From Siphonodentalium dalli (lineage: Eukaryota > Mollusca > Scaphopoda > Gadilida > Siphonodentaliidae): a DNA stretch of 64,000 bases. Under the pieces are notes generated by a model, which made no database searches, was not told where the DNA came from, and worked only from the letters and a program-made list of their open reading frames with translations. Shown one piece after another: positions 60,983 to 64,000 of the stretch (position 1 is the stretch's first letter; every line of letters starts with the position of its first letter). The stretch is from the NCBI GenBank assembly GCA_032622095.1, contig CP136061.1, forward strand, positions 90,747,845 to 90,811,844, in the 5' to 3' direction. A program made the translations under genes and the position numbers.

Positions 60983-61213
60983 CTGAGTAAAACAATTACA
61001 AACTATATTCATCGTTAAGAGCTATCTTGTCAACCGCACATTTTAGTATTTGTACAGCTTCGATGCTTACTGGGTTCGCTCTGAATGTTTCTTTTATACA
61101 CATGTTCAACATGTTGCTCAATTTCAAAATCATATAATACCATACACGTATGTATCCATACGGTTGTCGCAATGTCGGCTTGAGCATTATCACACAATTG
61201 TAGTAGTTGTTGT

Positions 61214-61670
61214 TGCTGTTGGAGATGATGATGATGATGGTGGTGGTGCTGTTGAAACGATGATGACGATGATGATTATGATGTTGGTGGTGGTGGTGAG
61301 ACAACGATATTGATGATGCTGATGACTATAGTGACTTCGATGATGATGATGATGACAATGATGATGATTATGAGTATTGGTGATTATTATGATGTTTGCG
61401 AGACGAAGATGATAATGATGATGGTGATGATTATGATGACGATGATTAGTAGGAGGACAATTAAGAAGATGAGGAGGTGGAGGAGGAGTACACTGACGAT
61501 GATTATCATTATGATGATTGTGATGATGAGACGAAGATGATGGTGGTGATGAAGACGAAGATGATGGTGGTGATGAAGACGAAGATGATGGTGGTGATGA
61601 AGACGATGATGATGAGGAGGAGGACAAGGGTTATCATGATGAGGAGTAGGAGAGAACAGCGACGATGATG
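61214..61670 (+). repeat. GAT-rich microsatellite and 24-bp minisatellite
   Basis: Imperfect GATGATGAT sequence, including GACGAAGATGATGGTGGTGA repeated three times near 61535-61605. The long Ser/His- and Met-rich frames here on both strands are composition artefacts. It sits in the intron between the TM3 and TM4 exons. Confidence 0.9.
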
Positions 61671-62186
61671 ATATTAACGTCGGTGATACTACCTCGTTAT
61701 TATATGTAAATAGTGTAAATATGTTTGTCTAACGCGTGTTTATTCACGATTGAGTTCATTAAAGTATTCATAGAACGGCTAGTATTTAAAAACTGTAACC
61801 TTGACTTCTAGTATATTAGGAGAGTATGTACTCATGTTCTCATGTTCATATATTTTTCGCAACGGACGCAGCAGATCCAAGATCATTTTCCAATTATAGT
61901 AGGACAGATTTACGCGATAGTGCTATCCAATTATGTCATTGACCCACCATAGTTCAATGCAATTACCATTATCAGCAATTAGAATAAATGTGGTAGATGT
62001 GCTTCCACCTGAAGCTATATATCGCTCAATCTGCGCCAAAATAGGCATGATAGAACATATCTAAAATGGTCAACAACAGTTTTAATGTGGCATATTTTCG
62101 ATAGACATGGACGAGAACAATGAACACACGGGCATATGGAGTTCAACCGTGGCAGGTGTATGATATAACTGTAAAGTTCAACATAC

Positions 62187-62337
62187 CCCATCCAAGAATG
62201 AGCCAATATCTCATTCGTGATTTTGTAGCAAATACGTAGAGGACACTTATTGCTAAGTCGACACCTTCGATCAGCATAAAGAAAAACGCCACCAAGTAGA
62301 AGAAATGAAGCAATGCTGCAACAAGGATGCAGGTTGT
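62187..62337 (-). CDS. Adhesion-type GPCR, TM3/intracellular loop 2 exon
   Basis: Acceptor ATGGCTTATTTTCAG; 50 codons and one base follow, beginning TTCILVAALLHFFYLVAFFF, continuing MLIEGVDLAISVLYVF and ending MRYWLILGW(G) before the donor GTATGTTG. The Cys at residue 3 is the conserved TM3 Cys, and AALLHFF plus ML.EG are diagnostic for adhesion receptors. The gene reads right to left, so TM1, TM2, the GAIN domain and the extracellular region should lie above 62.4 kb. They were not recognised before the window ends. Orthology within the adhesion family is unresolved. Confidence 0.95.
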
Positions 62338-64000
62338 CTGAAAATAAGCCATTATTGTTTCAGTGTGGAATATGGAAAAAACTACGACCCGAGTACATGA
62401 CATTTCCCCTCAAATAATATGATTGTTTCTTGAGAGATAATTGCATACTATTTACATTTCCGTATAGTTAGGTGTGGTACATATATATTTTATAAGCTTT
62501 TTATTTATATGGCTTATTCTCGGCCATTTCCACGATGTTATTTACGTTTCTGATTCGAGATAAATCCACGTCAGAGTTAAGAATCAGATGCAAGTTTTGA
62601 TAGACAATGGCTGAAGACATTGAAAACAACACTTTTGTATAATCCAAAAACAACAATGAAAAAAAAAACAGGAAAATGCATAGCAACCACTATGACATAG
62701 CAACCACATATCAGGTCAGCTTATTATTATACATAGAATGTAGTCATCATTGGTTATTTCTCATAAAAATTTAATCGTGCTGGTCTCATGCCATTTTCTA
62801 CTGCTGACCAGTGAGCTAACAATACAATTTGGAGAGTTAACGTTTATATTTCGCCATAGTTTCAACTAGAGATGGGCTGTCCCAATGGATATATAGATAC
62901 CCACATCGCAGCCGATGATGGAATGTTTTACACACTCAAGGTATGCTCTGGACGGTTAAGTCCGACGCACACATAACTCCATAAAAATAGTTGGACGGAC
63001 TTCATAATCGAAGGTGGTACACAGGTGCCCATGGTACTACATATACGTGCGAAGTTTCAACAAAATTGACTAAGAAATGTAGGAAAACAAGCTGGGGAAA
63101 AACATTTATGCATCTTGAGAACTTTTCGAAAGAGGGGGATATTTTTACCGATAAAAGTCGGACGGACATCATAATCGTAGTTGCACAGGTGCTGTGGTAC
63201 TAACTGTCTGTAACAAGTTTAAAAATAATTGACCGAAAACTGGAGGAATAAAAACTTTGACAAAGTTGCGTATACAGACAGACGGACATACAGACAAGCT
63301 GATACCTATATACCCCATATACCCTCGTTACGGGGATATAATGATGATGCAAAAGAACACATATACATGTGCGCTTTGCCATTCACCTCAATATAGAACA
63401 TTGTACTGTCAATCAATGGATCACCAAACATCTGATTTAGCTTATTAGTTTACAGTACTTGTTGAATAGTATGGCCAAACATAGCACCAAATGTGTGGCT
63501 AGAGTTTTGGTAACTTAGCTATGCATAACCCTTCATAAATAACCAAAATCAGACCAACCATTACAATTGAACCTACGCATCGCTGGTACTGGTAGACACA
63601 CCAGCCTCGTGGCAGGCTATCGGTCAAAACACTGTTTTTTGCGTACGGTTGTGTAAAATAGAATGAGAATGGACAAGTATATATTCTAAAAATTACAATC
63701 GGTAACTAATAATATTACCCATCGCTATACAGTAATGCCCTAAGTAATCGACTCCGTAACCACAGCAGAATTATGGGTAACTTTTCAGGATATAGTCGGA
63801 AATATGGCTTGTTGCCGTTCATCGGAAAGCTCTCGGGGGCATTACCATAGCTCAATTTGACACGGCCAGATTAGCATTCCTACAATATCCATAAACAAGA
63901 TCATATATTGTATATCCATGATTTTAATTATAGAATATAAAATATATTGGTTTCGCGAATGACCAACTCAGAATTCTGTTAAAATAACAATAACAACCAG
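62338..64000. other. Receptor intron or upstream region; TM1-TM2 exon not found
   Basis: AT-rich; minus-strand frames here (62501-62686 and 63200-63382) lack adhesion-receptor TM1/TM2 features. A hydrophobic minus frame at about 63499-63640 ends in a stop and was not accepted as TM1. Confidence 0.5.

Noticed and set aside
61190-61668. Ser/His/Pro-rich and Met-rich frames up to 145 codons
   Set aside because: Direct consequence of GAT-type microsatellite DNA, inside a receptor intron.
62501-62686. Frame with VYQNLHLILN as a TM2 exon
   Set aside because: The resemblance to the H-x-NL motif of TM2 ends after ten residues; the rest is polar and the donor (GTAAAT) is weak.
63499-63640. Hydrophobic minus-strand frame as the missing TM1 exon
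   Set aside because: It contains GSIVMVGLILVIY but lacks the usual adhesion-receptor TM1 surroundings, ends in a stop rather than a donor, and phase with the TM3 exon cannot be shown.

Overview
The window looks like AT-rich, gene-poor nuclear DNA from a metazoan, most plausibly a marine invertebrate (inferred from repeat style and intron structure; the species cannot be named from this sequence). No bacterial-style operons, rRNA, tRNA or CRISPR arrays were seen. One host gene is well supported and most of the rest is transposon-derived.

Layout. 1-3.3 kb: the minus-strand 5' two thirds of a decayed non-LTR retrotransposon (PHD finger, coiled coil and RNA-binding ORF1; endonuclease; start of the reverse transcriptase), cut by the window edge. 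3.3-9.6 kb: mostly unique sequence with several short foldback elements. 9.67-24.08 kb: a 571-bp palindrome-bearing module, tandemly duplicated. Its second copy is split by a 13,282-bp block made of 16 head-to-tail non-autonomous Helitron units (TC...CTAG). The intact first copy is the empty site and shows insertion exactly between A and T. Within the block, a 3.17-kb segment has been tandemly duplicated recently. 24.1-43 kb: tandem repeats (71-, 124-, 31- and 39-bp periods), MITE-like inverted-repeat elements, a second Helitron with its own empty site (37,995-38,614), two decayed Tx1/L1-type LINE relics, and one possible terminal exon at 24.5 kb. 44.26-49.46 kb: a structurally complete LTR element (two 423-bp LTRs, GCTT target duplication) whose 4.35-kb interior has no recognisable coding capacity.

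49.93-62.34 kb, minus strand: six exons of an adhesion-type G-protein-coupled receptor, read directly from the sequence. They cover TM3 to TM7, have consistent splice sites and phases, and total exactly 181 codons. The TM1-TM2 and extracellular exons are not found and presumably lie beyond 64 kb; the cytoplasmic tail is not resolved. The introns hold a 45-bp minisatellite, a large nested inverted repeat, GAT-rich microsatellite DNA, foldbacks, and a Helitron ending 39 bp upstream of the TM5 exon.

The GPCR is the only likely functional gene. The most notable structure is the Helitron concatemer, with chimeric units and exact empty sites.
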